Origin: Camillea tinctor | Lineage: Eukaryota > Ascomycota > Sordariomycetes > Xylariales > Xylariaceae | Length of the DNA stretch: 64,000 nt | Direction: 5' to 3' | NCBI GenBank assembly: GCA_022578605.1 | Contig: MU394082.1 | Span: forward strand, 124,001 to 188,000 | In this document: positions 36,441 to 49,175 of the stretch, one piece after another | Numbering within the stretch: position 1 is the stretch's first letter | Layout: each line of letters starts with the position of its first letter | Program-made: the position numbers and the translations under genes | The notes under the pieces: model-generated | Databases searched by the model: none | Seen by the model: only the letters and a program-made list of their open reading frames with translations | Told to the model about the DNA's origin: nothing

Positions 36441-39400
36441 GAAGAGGTTTAGGGAATGTCCAAAGGTACAAGAAAACTAAGTTGACGTCGAGATGAAACG
36501 CATCGAGTGCCAAGACAGATTAGGTGATGGGCTGACAAAAGGAACTCTAATGGGGGTAGGTAGCAATAGTATTTCTAGGAAGTCAAGATCAAGAGAGTGA
36601 GAAAGTATGTAAGTATTGAATAAAGTCAAATCGTTTGCTCTGACCCCCAGAGAAAAGTACTCTATGTACATTACATGAGGAAGGTACTACTTTCCTGGTG
36701 CTACCGGTACCTTGGGGGAATACCAGACGGTGTGGATGCTACTTGCGCGGCTTGCTGCACTGACGTGCGCAATGGCCAAGGGAAAGCGCGATCGTCATTT
36801 ATATGGAGAAAAGGGTAAGACAAGGGGGGAAAGGGAACAGGCAAGACAAAAGGGTTAGAGAAAAAGGGAAAATAAAAATAAATAGAGTTGGAACTTGCAT
36901 TATTTGGTGTTTAGAGAGAGAAAAAAGAAAAAGAAAAGGAAAAGGAAAGATGACGCTAAATGTCGTCGATCCATACTATAACACACACTCTCTTTCTCTT
37001 TTTCTCCCTTTTCATATTGATTAATTATGTTGCAGGAAAGATACCAAGATACTCCTCAAGACTGGAGTTATGTAACCCCCTTTGTAATTTCAAGGGTTTA
37101 ATGCATCAAACTCTATTGGGCCTGCCAGGGATCTTTCTTAGCCTTGCTTAAGCTCTTCGTAATGTATTATTGTAGTGTAGAATGGCGAACATAAGATATA
37201 TGTAATACATCTAATGACGATGAATGCATCCTTGCACTAGTCTAAGTCCTACCTGTAACTTTAAAAAAAAAGTATCCTAGATAACATGTAAAAGGCAATA
37301 TGTGCGCACCCTTTCCCGCCGTATAAGTCATATACACACACTCTCTACTACCTAAGGATACATACCCCAGCACAATTGTATAAATGTGGGGTAAGCTTTA
37401 GTAGTGAGGTAGGTAGGTTAGGTACTTTCTATTTCCTACTTCTCTGCAAACTGCCAGGTACCTACGGAGTATGTCAACCATAAAAACGCCTATTCAATCT
37501 AGCCCCATTGCGTTATAATTAATATATTAACTACCAGGAAAGGTAGGTATGTGGTGTCTGGTAAATCTACTCAAGTGCCGTGTAGCGTAGCACGTTGCGC
37601 AACAAGTGGTTTGTTGGCTTGGTCAGGGCACTGTTGTGCAGTACACACATTGATCGATGTCTCTTATAAATAGCTGGTAGTTTGGCAAGCTGCATGCCTA
37701 CCTATATTAGGTACTTACGTGCCCTTAGCTGTGTAGTGTAGGCAGGTGGCTTTTCTCTTACAGAATGCATGTCACTGATCTATGCTGCCAACCTGGAACT
37801 TGATACTCGTGTCTCCACTATCTTATGTTGTTCTAGGTACCTAGTTCTTTACTAGGTATTACAAAATAATAAAAAAAAGAATGTTATGTGCCTATTCATT
37901 CACGCTATTTTTCGCATATGCACACATGAAAATCTGTATACACCACGTTGAGAAGAAATTACTTATCTGTCCATCCATCTCAAATCAGCAGGGTGACTTT
38001 TATTCTGGGGGGTTTTTTTTTGGCCCTAAGAGCAATACACTACTAGTCCCTATGTACCTGATTATGTACCTGAAAACCCCCGTTAAGCCCTGTCGAAATG
38101 GTGTAACCTCGATGCAGTGAGGCTGGAAGCTACATGCAGGGATTGCAGGGAATAGGTGTGGGGCAGGACCGGGGTCGAACATGATTTCAGACATTTACCG
38201 AACGTGAATGGCCGAATCAGGATCTCTTGAACTGTCCAGAGCCGCCCGCGGTGTCGGTACCTGAGAAACACCATCCATCCATCACTTGTCAATTGCAAAA
38301 GTAGTAATGAAGCTCAGTAGATCGATAGTAGTGTAGCCGCGATGAATGTTCTCGAATCGTTTCCAGGGTTTTTTTATGCCAGGGTGCCAACTAACCATAC
38401 CCAACAAACGTATAAAAACACGGTGAAGTAGTGTATTCCTATACTAGGTACACTACACTACCAGTCTGTTATCTTCTGTTCAACCACAACTACGATAGAG
38501 TGAATAGGATATGTATTGTGGTGTAGCTGTTTTCGCAGCTGTCAGAGCCTTGTTCACCGCCTCATATCTTTACGTAGGAGTATATTTTTCGCACGACGTA
38601 ATAAGGCTGATCTTTCTTAGCTTATTCCTTCAAGCTCTAGGTAACTTTGTGTTAGTCTTTTCATATTCCCCTCTTCTTTCCCAGTCGTTGACGTCCATAT
38701 CCGAAGAGGGTATGCCGAAAGGATTCACTCCCCAGCTGACTAAATTATATATAGCTTAACTAGAAGGATTGTGGAAGTGACCCCGTTCCCCAAGACCAAA
38801 GAGGTCCAATGCCGTGGCGATAGTGGAGTTGTTGGGGACTTGGCTAACCTTTAGAAAACTTCAGGAGCTGCGGACAAGGTTTTGCGCATCGAAAGCCAAC
38901 TCTACATGGCGCAAAATGTGGTGTCGATAAAGGGGGGGAGACCGACCACACACAAAGTAGAAGAAGTTGGTTTCCATTTCGCCTCCATTTATCTCATGCA
39001 TTACAGCGCACCTTGGACTTTTAGAAACCATACCCAAAAATTACTAATAAGCGAAGAATAGGAAGCATGAATTACGGAGTAGGTGAATAAGATCATGCTA
39101 AGAGGGGAGAACGTCAAACGTTGTTCAATCTCGCTAATTATTAAATATGCGACCCAAGTATGTACCTAACCTAGCAGCCTACAACTACCCAGGTTACTGC
39201 ACTCGTTTTTGTTTTTCTTCCTTTGATCTTTTTTTATATCAATAGGTACATATATAGTACTGTACCTTTTAGGGTTTATTAACGGTATCATATGCGTTCA
39301 TTTGCGGGCACCGAAAGAAAACCCTATTGATGAACTGGTACAGGCTGTATGGTGACCCAGCACAGCAGAAAACCAAACCGGCCAACAGTGGCCTACGACA

Positions 39401-40244
39401 TCTGACAATATCTTACATTTATTTGGTTGCAAACGTCATCGCCACGAGAAAAAAGCATAAAAAAGAGGATAAGAGGATTGCTTACCATGGTGCGGTCCAA
39501 TACTGATGAGGCGACTAAGTAACTTAATGTAGGTACTTAGCTACGACCTAGGTTACTATGTCTTAGTATAGAACCACTCAAGTTTATTTCCCCGCCCATG
39601 CACATGTTATTCAGTTTGACGAAGTTTTAACTTTGGGTCCCGGGCCCAATTGGAGAGTTGCCGTACACGTAATGGCCAGATCCAAAATCAGGTACATGGC
39701 TTGGCCAACTACTACTGTGTTGGTGACCGCTCTCTGTAAGTCTGTCAGCACTTTTTGTAGTGGTTTTACCTAGGTTAGGTTACATACCTACCACCATTAG
39801 TACGTGTAATGCCCGTGCCTTACTTGTGAGGGAGACTTTTTTTTTAATGTTTAATAGTTGAGTGAACACAACTCGGAGAATTTCAGACACTGCGCAAAAA
39901 TAGTGACTCCTGATTATTCTTTTTTTTTTAACACTTATATAAATTCCCGGTCATAGTAGTTAAACACATACCTCAATGTAGCCCCTTACTTAAAACCTTA
40001 TACCTGTAAGCTTGAGTTTAGGTAAGTGTGTAGTAGCTACTAGTACTACTGCACTGCTACCACCTACATAGGTACTTAACTACCTAGGTACTCAGCGGTT
40101 TTCGGAATAAGCTTAACTACCGGCAGCATGCAGCGAATGATAAGTCTGGTAGCACCCAAATAGGTAGGTGTGTAAGCGGAGTGGCGTACAAGTTGTCTTA
40201 GTTCATGTGGGCAGGCATTGGCATTGTGATTCAATACCACCTAG

Positions 40245-40280
40245 CAATTCAATTCAATTCAATTCAATTCTATTCTATTC
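40245..40280. repeat. AATTC pentanucleotide array
   Basis: Five AATTC units followed by two TATTC variants, in gene-free DNA. Confidence 0.95.
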
Positions 40281-43265
40281 AGGTTATGTATGTTACCCCT
40301 GAAAAGATACACACGGTAGATATTTACACTACAGTATTGTGTAACATTCTCCTGTAGATTAAGTATTTTATCATATCATGTGGGAGCGGGCCGCGATTAG
40401 TAGTACCAACAACTAATTGTTATGTTATAACTTATAACTAATAACCTCCCCCCCTTTTCTTTTTTTATCCTTTCCATAACCTAGGTATGCAGGAATTGAT
40501 TTATAGAAACAGAATACCTAGTCTTTTCAGAACTGCCCACTTACATAAAATCTATCTAAGACTGACTGATTGATTACCTACCTAACCTAGACCTCCGTAC
40601 CAGATACATACTTCAACTCTCTTGGTTTTATTTATATGTTACCATGCTATGTATGAATAAGACCTACCTAATGAAAACCATGCCCCCCTCCCCTTCATAA
40701 AGGTGATCTAGGCGGTGGGACCTAGGCCCTCGAGCATTCCTGCAGGAAGCCCAATGCTCTTCTTACACTAGTAGTGTAAATAACACGCGTACCCGTTTTC
40801 CCAAGAAATCTGTAAGACCTTTCCCCACGAGATGCAGATGGCTTGGTATTCTCGGCGTCTTGTCTTAGTTCTACATCGTACCACAATCGCTTCACATACT
40901 CTAATCATCCTACCCCAACTTTCCGGCAGAGCGTGTGTACGCATGCTTCTTGAAAGTTTAAAGGGCTTCGTCAGCTATCGCTCACGTTTCCCCTCTCCCC
41001 TTCTCTCTCCACCCATATATTACACATTTCTTCTGCACATTGGTAAGACGGGCCTCACTGTTCGCCGACGGCAGCATATGTGAAATAGGTCGTGTCGTAT
41101 TCTTTGGGACGATGTCGCCGAGCCGAGCTGACCAGCCACCTTTGGAGTATCGCCGAAATATATTAATTAACGGTGCGATTACACGATGGCTGTGGCAACA
41201 AAGCAAAAATAAATAAATAAAGTAAAAAGAAATTCGGTTGTGTATTCGTAGAGGGGAAAAGGAAAAACAACATCATCATAATCAATGCTTGCTCCATGTC
41301 ATGCAATGCAATGGCAATCATTGGGGGGAGTTCGAATGGGTACGGAGACGATTGGACGGCATGGGAAGGTAAGCTTCCACTTCTTCCGCCAAGGTTCCTC
41401 CGATCGCCATCAGTTCCGTAGTACACCCGAACCGAATCGTCGTCGTCGTCTGATGGTGTGTGTGTGGGATGGGGTTCCTAGATTCCCGTCTGGTAGTGTG
41501 TGGATGAGAGATGCTTGGCGCGCGCCGGATTTCCACACACCGCAGGTAGTGTAAGTAATCGTCGAGTTTGTTATACCGTTACAGCACATAACCCATATGC
41601 TGTGTAGTGTAGAAGTTAACCAAATACGCGCGAGGCCACTGATCCGATTCGTCAAACTCGGGAAACCAATAGGAGTATTTGGTCCTTCCTGGAACCCTCT
41701 CTCTCTTCGAGGGTACCTAGGTAGATAGATCAACGTCGATGACGCGCAACGGAACGGGGTTAAGCCATCATCACCGTAGCAGCGGGAGGGCAGTAGAGCG
41801 GAAAGAAAATATAACGATTATAAACATAAAACGTTTAACTTTATCTGCCCTCTTGCTCACATGTTAGTAAAATGTCACGCGACGGCCGCCTACTCGCTTT
41901 TCATACGGTGAAGACGCGAGAGCAGACTTGCTAGCAAAAGAAACTTACACAGGACCGAGCAGGTACACCGCATAGATTACGATACAGTATGTATGTACAT
42001 ACATTGGAAGAGCGGGCATTGACCCTGATAACTAATGACCATAATACCAACCTACATACTACAACATCATGCCTGTATCCGCGTGGCAAGGTCAAGAAAA
42101 GAAAACTCCCTTCTTGGTCACCGAAAAAGACATAGGCATAGACATAACATCGGCCCATCCCCATTTCGGATTGTATTCCGTTTTTTTTCTTTTTCCCTTT
42201 TGTGCTTCTCTTCTCTTCACTGCCAAGGCGGTTCTAATGCGAGAAAGGCCGACATGGTCTCCTTTTGTGGAAGAGGGGGGGCCTTGGGAAACGAGAAAAA
42301 AAAAGAAAAATGCTTATGGACTTTGTAGAACGATGCGAGTGTAAAATAATAATGATGAAAGGGGAAAAAAATACTAGGAAACAAAATCCATGAGATATAC
42401 CGGTCCTTCGGTGCTCAAAACCCCTCTTATGTTGTGTATGTGTTGTATGCATGTATTGCTCGTAGGCGGTATACGTTGAATCTAGAAACCCGTGCACAAA
42501 CCATGCCTCAGATGTTAGAGTAAAGCAGCCGTAGAAAGAAGAAATCTATGTCCACAGCATTGAAACATCCTTTACTTCTCTTCTCTTCTCCCTTTTCATC
42601 TTGAAACTAGGGTACAAATCGCATCTACCTAGCTAAGTAGGGTATCTGCTCTCAGCCCGACGCGGAGCTGACGTATGTCTGTAGCCTTCCTCTTAAAGTC
42701 GTAACCTTCATCGTCATCGTCGTCGGCGTAACCCTTTTCTCGCCATTCCCCTCTGCTCCACTCAGCTCCGGAATCCGGTTACGCTGCTTATATGCCCGTG
42801 CCTGCCTATCTATCTTAAGCCCGTTGGTTTCGTCTCTGCGTTCAACACGTGTGCGAAGAGCAAGAACAGCTGCTTGGGACTTTTTGACTTTACGTATCGG
42901 ATAGATGGGATTGGAGAAAATGAAGAAAAAGAGGGGGCTGGAAGCCGGGGAAGGAAAGGATGGATGGACGGACGGACGGACGTGGTACAAAAGGTCTCTA
43001 TCTCCGGTATTGGTTCTGTCTTCTGAATTGCGCGTCTTCTCTCTTGTGGCCGAGGGCCTTAGCTCAATCAATGTAAAACGGAACTAGAAACAGAAACGTG
43101 AAAGGAAAAAAAATTGAGAGATGGATTAAAAAAGAAATAGTGAAAATATAATCAAAATAAGACAATATTATTCTCGTACTAGGTAAGTATACCTATATCT
43201 CTAACATGACGTGTACAGCAGTTAAGTATGTAGAAATATTTTTCATGTATGCTCCCCTTTATACT

Positions 43266-45672
43266 TCAAACACTTTCTTCCTTGTTCTGGGGCGACCCCT
43301 CCCGGCCCTGAGACCGCGTCTGCATCGTCGTCGTCGTTGTCGTCCTACTATCGTCCTCCCCCTCCACCCCCAGGTTCCGATTCGCCTTCTCGACAAGCGC
43401 CTTCCTAGCAGCGGCCTTCTTGCGGGCGTCGCGGCTCTCGCGCCACCCGCGGCCCCAGCGTATCGTGATGGCAGTACCCACGGTGCTCACGACCAGGAAT
43501 ACCACGCTGATGGTGGAGAACCAGCCGATGCCGATGGCCTCGATGGCGGGGAGCACGACGGCGGTGCCGGCGCATGCGAACAGGTAGCGGATGGCGTAGT
43601 TGCCGGCGATCACCTCGGCCGAGCGCCCCGGCATTACGTCCAGGCAATATGTGTTCAGCGACGGGAAGCAGAACAGCTGCGCGAACCCTTGCAGGAACAT
43701 GACCACCACCGTCAGCGGGATCCCGCCCACGTCCTTCTCCACGCACCACCCGTAGATTAGTATGCACCCCGGGATCATGATCCCCATGAACGGCAGGGCC
43801 GAGTGCAGCCGATCTTCGGGCACCCGCTCTCCGCTGCGCTTGCGTATGTACTTCTTCACGATATGATCCGCGTACCGACCCCCGAAGAAGGTGCCGGAGA
43901 GGTATCCACACCCAGGCGCGAGGTAAAACAGGCCACCCTGCATTGGCGTTGTGAGGTGATACCGCGGGTTGAGCACGTAGCGAATGGGTGTTAGCAGGCT
44001 GTACATGTTCCAGACGAGGGAGGCGCTCGCCAGGCCTGTAAGCAGCAGGTTCGGGTACACGAACAGCCGCAGCACACGCCAGGGGTTGATCATTCGGAAC
44101 AGCACTTTGCCTTTCTCGCGCCCGCTGTACCCCACGAGGTCATCGAGTTTCTTGTGGTAGATAGTCTCCGGAAGTAGGAAGTACGAGCCCGTTGCTGCGA
44201 GGAAGGCGAGGCCGGCTTGAAGCCAGAATATCACGCGCCATGATGTATAAGTCACAATGATGCCGCCGAGGAAGGGACCGAAGGCAGGCCCAATGAGTGT
44301 CCCGGACATCTGTGTCAGCGTAGTCAGTTTTACATGTGTGACATGTCGATATGTTTTACCCCCACCACTACCACGAGCTTTTTTTTATAAGTACGGATGA
44401 ACCCCCACTGGAATTCTTCCGCCAAATGCCGTATGTACATCGGATAATATACAAAAATAAAGATAAAAAGTAAAATATTAAAGGAGAGAGGACTCACAAA
44501 CCAGCCAGTCGCTGTTCCACGCTCAATGGGACGGTATATATCACTAATTAGGTATCCAGTCAGCAAACCTTCTGTATCCTTCAATCATGAGAAGCGTAAG
44601 GGGGAAAAAAAGCAAAATAAGGGAGGTGTATGTCTCAGTATGACAATGGAGCTTTACCTAATAACAGCCGCGCCTACGAGAATGAACGACGTCCCTTCGA
44701 AGGCCGTCAGAATACGGAAGATGAAGAAGGCAGCAAGATTCGGCGCGAGAGCTGTGGCGATGCTGCATAAGAAGAACCCGACGGCTGTGATGAGAGTGAT
44801 CTATACATGTTGAACATAAGTCAGTTTAGCCTTTAGAGTAGTGTCTTTTTATTTCCTTCTTGGTCACAACCCTTCCTTACTTCTCCCCCTTTTTTCCTCA
44901 AAAGAAAAAACCCCGTTGCCCCTCCTGATTTTTAATAATTCAATCTGGATGAAGATTCAACATAGTATCCTTTGTTTGAATCAAAACATATACAACCGCC
45001 GTAAACTTCTGCTTCGATACAGGTAACTTTTAAGGTCCCACGAGAAGAATCTGTAACTCTAATAGAACAAATGCAGGGGATTTTGGGGTTCATTAGGTAC
45101 GTTGTTATTTTAAACATGATAAACGAACATAATAGCACACTGAAAGGAAATCCAAAAAGAAAAAGAAAGAGAAAAGAAAGGCCTACCTGTCTTCTCCCGT
45201 ATACCTGGCTCAGCGGGCCCCAAAAAATAGGCGAGAACCCCATGAATAGCATGTACAGGGCGTTGACGAGGTTAACGACAGCGCCACTGGCGTGGTACTC
45301 GGCGGCAACCTCAGGTGTGGCAGCCAGCACCGACGTGCTGCTGATGGGTGCTAGGAACGAGCAGAACGCGAGGAGCGACACGATGACCATCTTGCGGTGC
45401 GGTGGTAGCCGGTCGTAAACCTCGTCCGGCACTTCGACTACCGAGCTCACGGGCTCGGCGAGGGCGGCGTCCGGACCCATAGCCGCCGATCGGTGCGTTG
45501 TACACCGGTCGAGGTCGTCGTCTACGTCTGCAGTAGTGATGGGCATGAGGAGGGGTGGTGCCGGTGCTGGTGCTGGTGTTCGTGTGACTGCCGGGGAGGT
45601 GGGTGCGGATGGGGCCGAGCCGTCTTGGCTTGAGCCGCGGTGGGGAGCTCTGGACGTGCTGGGTTCAGACAT
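43266..45672 (-). CDS. MFS transporter, DHA1 drug/H+ antiporter type
   Basis: A proton-driven plasma membrane exporter of the major facilitator superfamily; the substrate cannot be read from sequence. Minus-strand exons are 45672..45187, 44800..44658, 44543..44498 and 44309..43266, giving 572 residues. All junctions are GT-AG and keep the frame (YGRRQ-ITLI, AAVIS-DIYR, TGWF-MSGTL). The first 94 residues are a Pro/Ser/Ala-rich cytosolic tail. Transmembrane helices follow from about residue 95, with the loop 2-3 signature GPLSQVYGRR at 152-161. Then come ILTAFEGTSF and GTLIGPAFGPFLGG (helix 5, antiporter-like Gly/Pro content), a large cytosolic loop, and six further helices. The C-terminal tail is basic then Thr/Asp-rich. 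The first intron is 386 bp, long for this gene set. The 46-nt microexon at 44498-44543 would be missed by simple ORF calling. Confidence 0.9.
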
Positions 45673-48124
45673 GACAGCGGCCTGTATGCAAGGGAGGTAG
45701 TTCGAGAGAGAGAGAGAGAGTTTGTTATCAAGGAGGAAAAGATCACAAAAAGCTATATGGGACGTTGTATCATCATAGGCAAGCAAATGCCTTCCAGTCT
45801 GTGAACCGAATAATAGATTGGGGGCGGGATGGCGAAGAAGTGGTCTTCTTTCACGGAACGGTCAGGGGTGTTGGCGGATTGGTTCCTAATTCTTTCTCTT
45901 GTATAAATAGTATTTGCTAGGTATGTAGGCATATCATTAGACGCATGAATATAGAAAATATGAAAGGATAGATACTCGATGTAAGATCAGTGGTGGTGTA
46001 GATCTTCAGTCTCAAGTATCGAATCTAGATATAACCATCGATGGGAAGGAAAGTTCGAACCCTATAATAATAACCAAGGGTGGGAGGTGTTGGGTATTTA
46101 CATGATTCTGCGGTCCTTCTTTTTTTCTTTCCCCCTTCTTTGCCATTCCCTCGCCTCGCCTTGCCCGTAGACAGGCACTGCATATCCTGCGTTGTTAATA
46201 GCGGTCACATTATAGAATGTTATCTGGAGAGCCAGGGGATTGTGACTCGTATGCCGGATATCAAGGCCGAGAATCGGTGAACGCCAAGACCCTCACTTGT
46301 CTCAATGAGGCATAGATATGACACCTATGCCGCTCTGCGGTACACCACCGAGGCCGGTATTAGCTGGGTGAATCCCATTGGTGCATCGTCAAATTGTTCG
46401 TCTCCACGCGTGTATGTTTTCCGAAAAAATGGTTAAAAAATCTTTTCACTGGCGGTGCGGTAAAGAGACCTTGCAATTTAAGGTCCTATAGGGTCTTCGC
46501 ATGCTCCCGGTCTCGCTGGTGGACTACCTGTTCACTGCCTGTTCATTGCCTAGAGGATTGGGTGACTGGAGTATGTCATAGTTCGGCACTAGGTAGGGAA
46601 TAAGAAAAAAACACATACTGTCATGGCGTGTTTGAGACTGAGACTTCTTTGAAGTAGCAGTGATGGTTAGTATGGAGTAAGGTAGGGTCAAATCAACAAA
46701 CATATGGTTATCCTCCAGGCAGTGTAGCGGTGGGCAACCAAGTTCGGCTGCCCCGTGCTCAACAAACACAACGTCAGCAATATCTACCTACCAACAGATA
46801 AGGTATGCGTGTATTGTACATATGTGTGTGCATATGTAAGTGTCAGTGTAAGTGTAAGTGTATATTATATCTTACCTTACCGGCCTGTCTAAGGCGAGAA
46901 GAGACTGTTTGGTACTTGGCCCCCCTAACGATAAATTTTGGAGGTGCATCAGGTTCTTACCAATTGTTTATTCCCGTCAGCCGATCCTTGCATTTTTTCC
47001 CGCTCTTATCCGGCGGCGGGACCGGTGGGCATGAGACGGGTGAGTTAAACCCCACAACCGTTGCCGATGCAAAAGGATCTCCGAACGAAGTCATCCCGGG
47101 TTGGGCAGCCACCAATGAGGTTGCTTGGACAAGGACAAGTGACATGACTTGCTTTTCTTTCTTTTTTTCCTTTCATATTTGATTCTCCCACTAGGATTAT
47201 TGTTCGTTGGCACTGCCTGTATTTGTTTGCAGAGGCCAAGAACCGAGGCTGACTATGTGGTCTGTTAAAGGTCTTGGGTACATATCCATAGGTAGGTCTG
47301 ATTCGGTACGATCTCGATCTCGATCTCACGAAGGTAGGTAGGTTACCCTATATGCAAACGCAGGGGGAACATCTGAATACTACCCAAGTCATGTGTTGGT
47401 TTGAAATAAAGTGATCATGGGAATGGCAACGGGAAGGCTGTTGAAGTAGGTACCTGAGGGAATGACCTTTTTCTGTTTTGCTAGTGGGACATGGCGTTTA
47501 TATATATATAATAGGTTGCCAAGGCTATTAGGTATAGTTAGTGCATATTGCGAGCTCAGGTTGGATACAAGAAGTTGAAATGTTGGAACTATCAATACGG
47601 CTAGGTTAGATAAGAGGAGGCATGGGTTGCGGTAGATTGGTGGTATGGTAGAGGTAGGTACCTGGTATGTGATGGGGTCGAGATGGGTAAGATGGAAAGT
47701 ATTAGGCAGGCGGTGTAGAAAAGCAGAAAGTTGAATTGGATTTAAGAAAAAGAAAAAAGAAAAAAAAAAGGTCTGTGGCTTTGCTCGTGGATCATTTGTG
47801 GCTTTCCCGTTCTGCCGTCCACAGGTGGCTTTTGATGGTTATGTAAGTCTTTTCTTTTAGTGGAGTAGTGGAGTGAATTCCTATCTTCCACCCACAACCC
47901 CTCATATTTGAGAAAAAAAATATTAAAAATATGTAGACTATCAATTGTGCCCACCCCTCTTACCCCACCCACCAATCAGCTCTCAGCAATCAGTAGAGAG
48001 AAACCCTTTCCTCGCTTGTTCCAAACTGAGCATTGGGGAACACACGCTATTCATTTTGCAGCATCATCACCAACCATCAACCACCACATCGTCCCTCAAG
48101 CGTAATCCGACAAACGCCGTCAAA
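45673..48124. other. Spacer between the MFS and eL42 genes, both promoters inside
   Basis: The MFS gene starts leftward from 45672 and the eL42 gene starts rightward at 48125, so this is a divergent 2.45-kb promoter region. It contains a GA run at 45706-45720, GTGTAAGT-type repeats at 46838-46862, a TA run near 47499-47510 and CA/CT-rich leader-like sequence at 47950-48120. No supported gene was seen. Confidence 0.55.
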
Positions 48125-49175
48125 ATGGTAAGTTTGAAACGTATATTGCATTTCTAACATGGTTCACGATGTCTCTACTTGTCTCCGCTTGGTATCACTT
48201 GGGAACCCTCTTTATCCCGATGCGCCGTTTTCGCAGAAAGAAGATGGAAAGGAATTGAGCGAGTCTGAGCCTCAACTTGACAACCCGCCTAATACACGAT
48301 AACGAAGCTTGAACCGATTTGAGACGATCAAGGAAAAAATAAAAAATAAATCAATGAATACCGCGACAAGACAAAGAGAAAGGAGAGGAGAGGAGGGGAG
48401 GGGGGCGGAGAGAGAGAAAGGCTTGAAGTGATCTGGCTGCCTGGGTTTGGGAACCGAATGACCAAAGGGATTATGGAACTACAACTGCCGATTGCCTACG
48501 ATTTACCGCCTACTCTCGACTATCCAACCATCCAACACATCGAGTTTAGACATGAAAGGTTCCGGAGAAAACACTATCTAGGGAAAGGGGGGTTTCCAAG
48601 TCAAGCGGGTTATAAGGAGTCAAGACAAGACAAGAAGAAGATCAAGAACAAGAACAAGAAAAAAAATTGAAGAAATACTAAGCTAACGAATGTGCGAATC
48701 AATCAGGTCAATATTCCCAAGACCCGCAAGACCTACTGCAAGGGCAAGGACTGCCGCAAGCACACCCAGCACAAGGTCACCCAGTACAAGGCCGGCAAGG
48801 TGAGCCTCCTTTGTTGCCTCTCTGCCGTATCGTGCCCCCATAACAAGAATACCGGTGTCTAACCGTGCATCATCCATACCACAGGCCTCTCTATTCGCGC
48901 AGGGAAAGAGACGTTACGACCGCAAGCAGTCGGGTTACGGTGGTCAGACCAAGCCTGTCTTCCACAAGAAGGCTAAGACTACCAAGAAGATTGTCCTGAG
49001 ATTGGAATGCACATCCTGCAAGACCAAGCTGCAACTGGCACTGAAGCGATGCAAGCACTTTGAGCTTGGGTACGTCCTTTCTACCCCTATTCCATGTACC
49101 CCTTTCCTTTCCAGCGAACTAACTTTCTTTTGCAGTGGTGACAAGAAGACGAAGGGTGCGGCTCTGGTTTTCTAA
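48125..49175 (+). CDS. RPL42: 60S ribosomal protein eL42 (L44/L36a/L42)
   Basis: Component of the large ribosomal subunit near the E site. Four exons: 48125..48127 (ATG only), 48707..48799, 48885..49069 and 49136..49175, giving 106 residues, the normal length. Introns are 579, 85 and 66 bp, all GT-AG. The protein begins [16 protein letters not shown] and contains the zinc-binding cysteines of the family: CKGKDC (Cys12, Cys17) and CTSCK in the second half. It ends [10 protein letters not shown]. Residue 56 is Pro (motif [11 protein letters not shown]), the form found in cycloheximide-sensitive ribosomes. Placing the start codon alone in exon 1 ahead of a long intron is a pattern seen in other fungal ribosomal protein genes. 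Call by near-identity to a universally conserved family. Confidence 0.98.
48128..48706 (+). other. Long first intron of the eL42 gene
   Basis: 579 bp, GTAAGT donor, GCTAAC branch point about 25 nt before the CAG acceptor. It contains a purine-rich tract at about 48375-48420. I looked for box C/D pairs of an intronic snoRNA: CTGA occurs but no RTGATGA partner, so no snoRNA is called. Confidence 0.85.

Larger units (their letters stand above)
35689..43265. other. Gene-free spacer of 7.6 kb
   Basis: No supported gene. Purine-rich (pyrimidine-rich on the other strand) tracts lie at about 36225-36300 and 36360-36440, including GGAGGT repeats at 36402-36430, upstream of the minus-strand DUF3405 gene. 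Other items are an AATTC pentamer array at 40245-40280, several ACCTAGGTA palindromes (39547, 39770, 40084, 40485, 41717) and GGAC/GGAT tetramers at 42959-42981. Confidence 0.55.

Noticed and set aside
43405..43911. 168-codon ORF overlapping the MFS gene in another frame
   Set aside because: An Arg/Gly/His-rich shadow of the GC-rich MFS exon.
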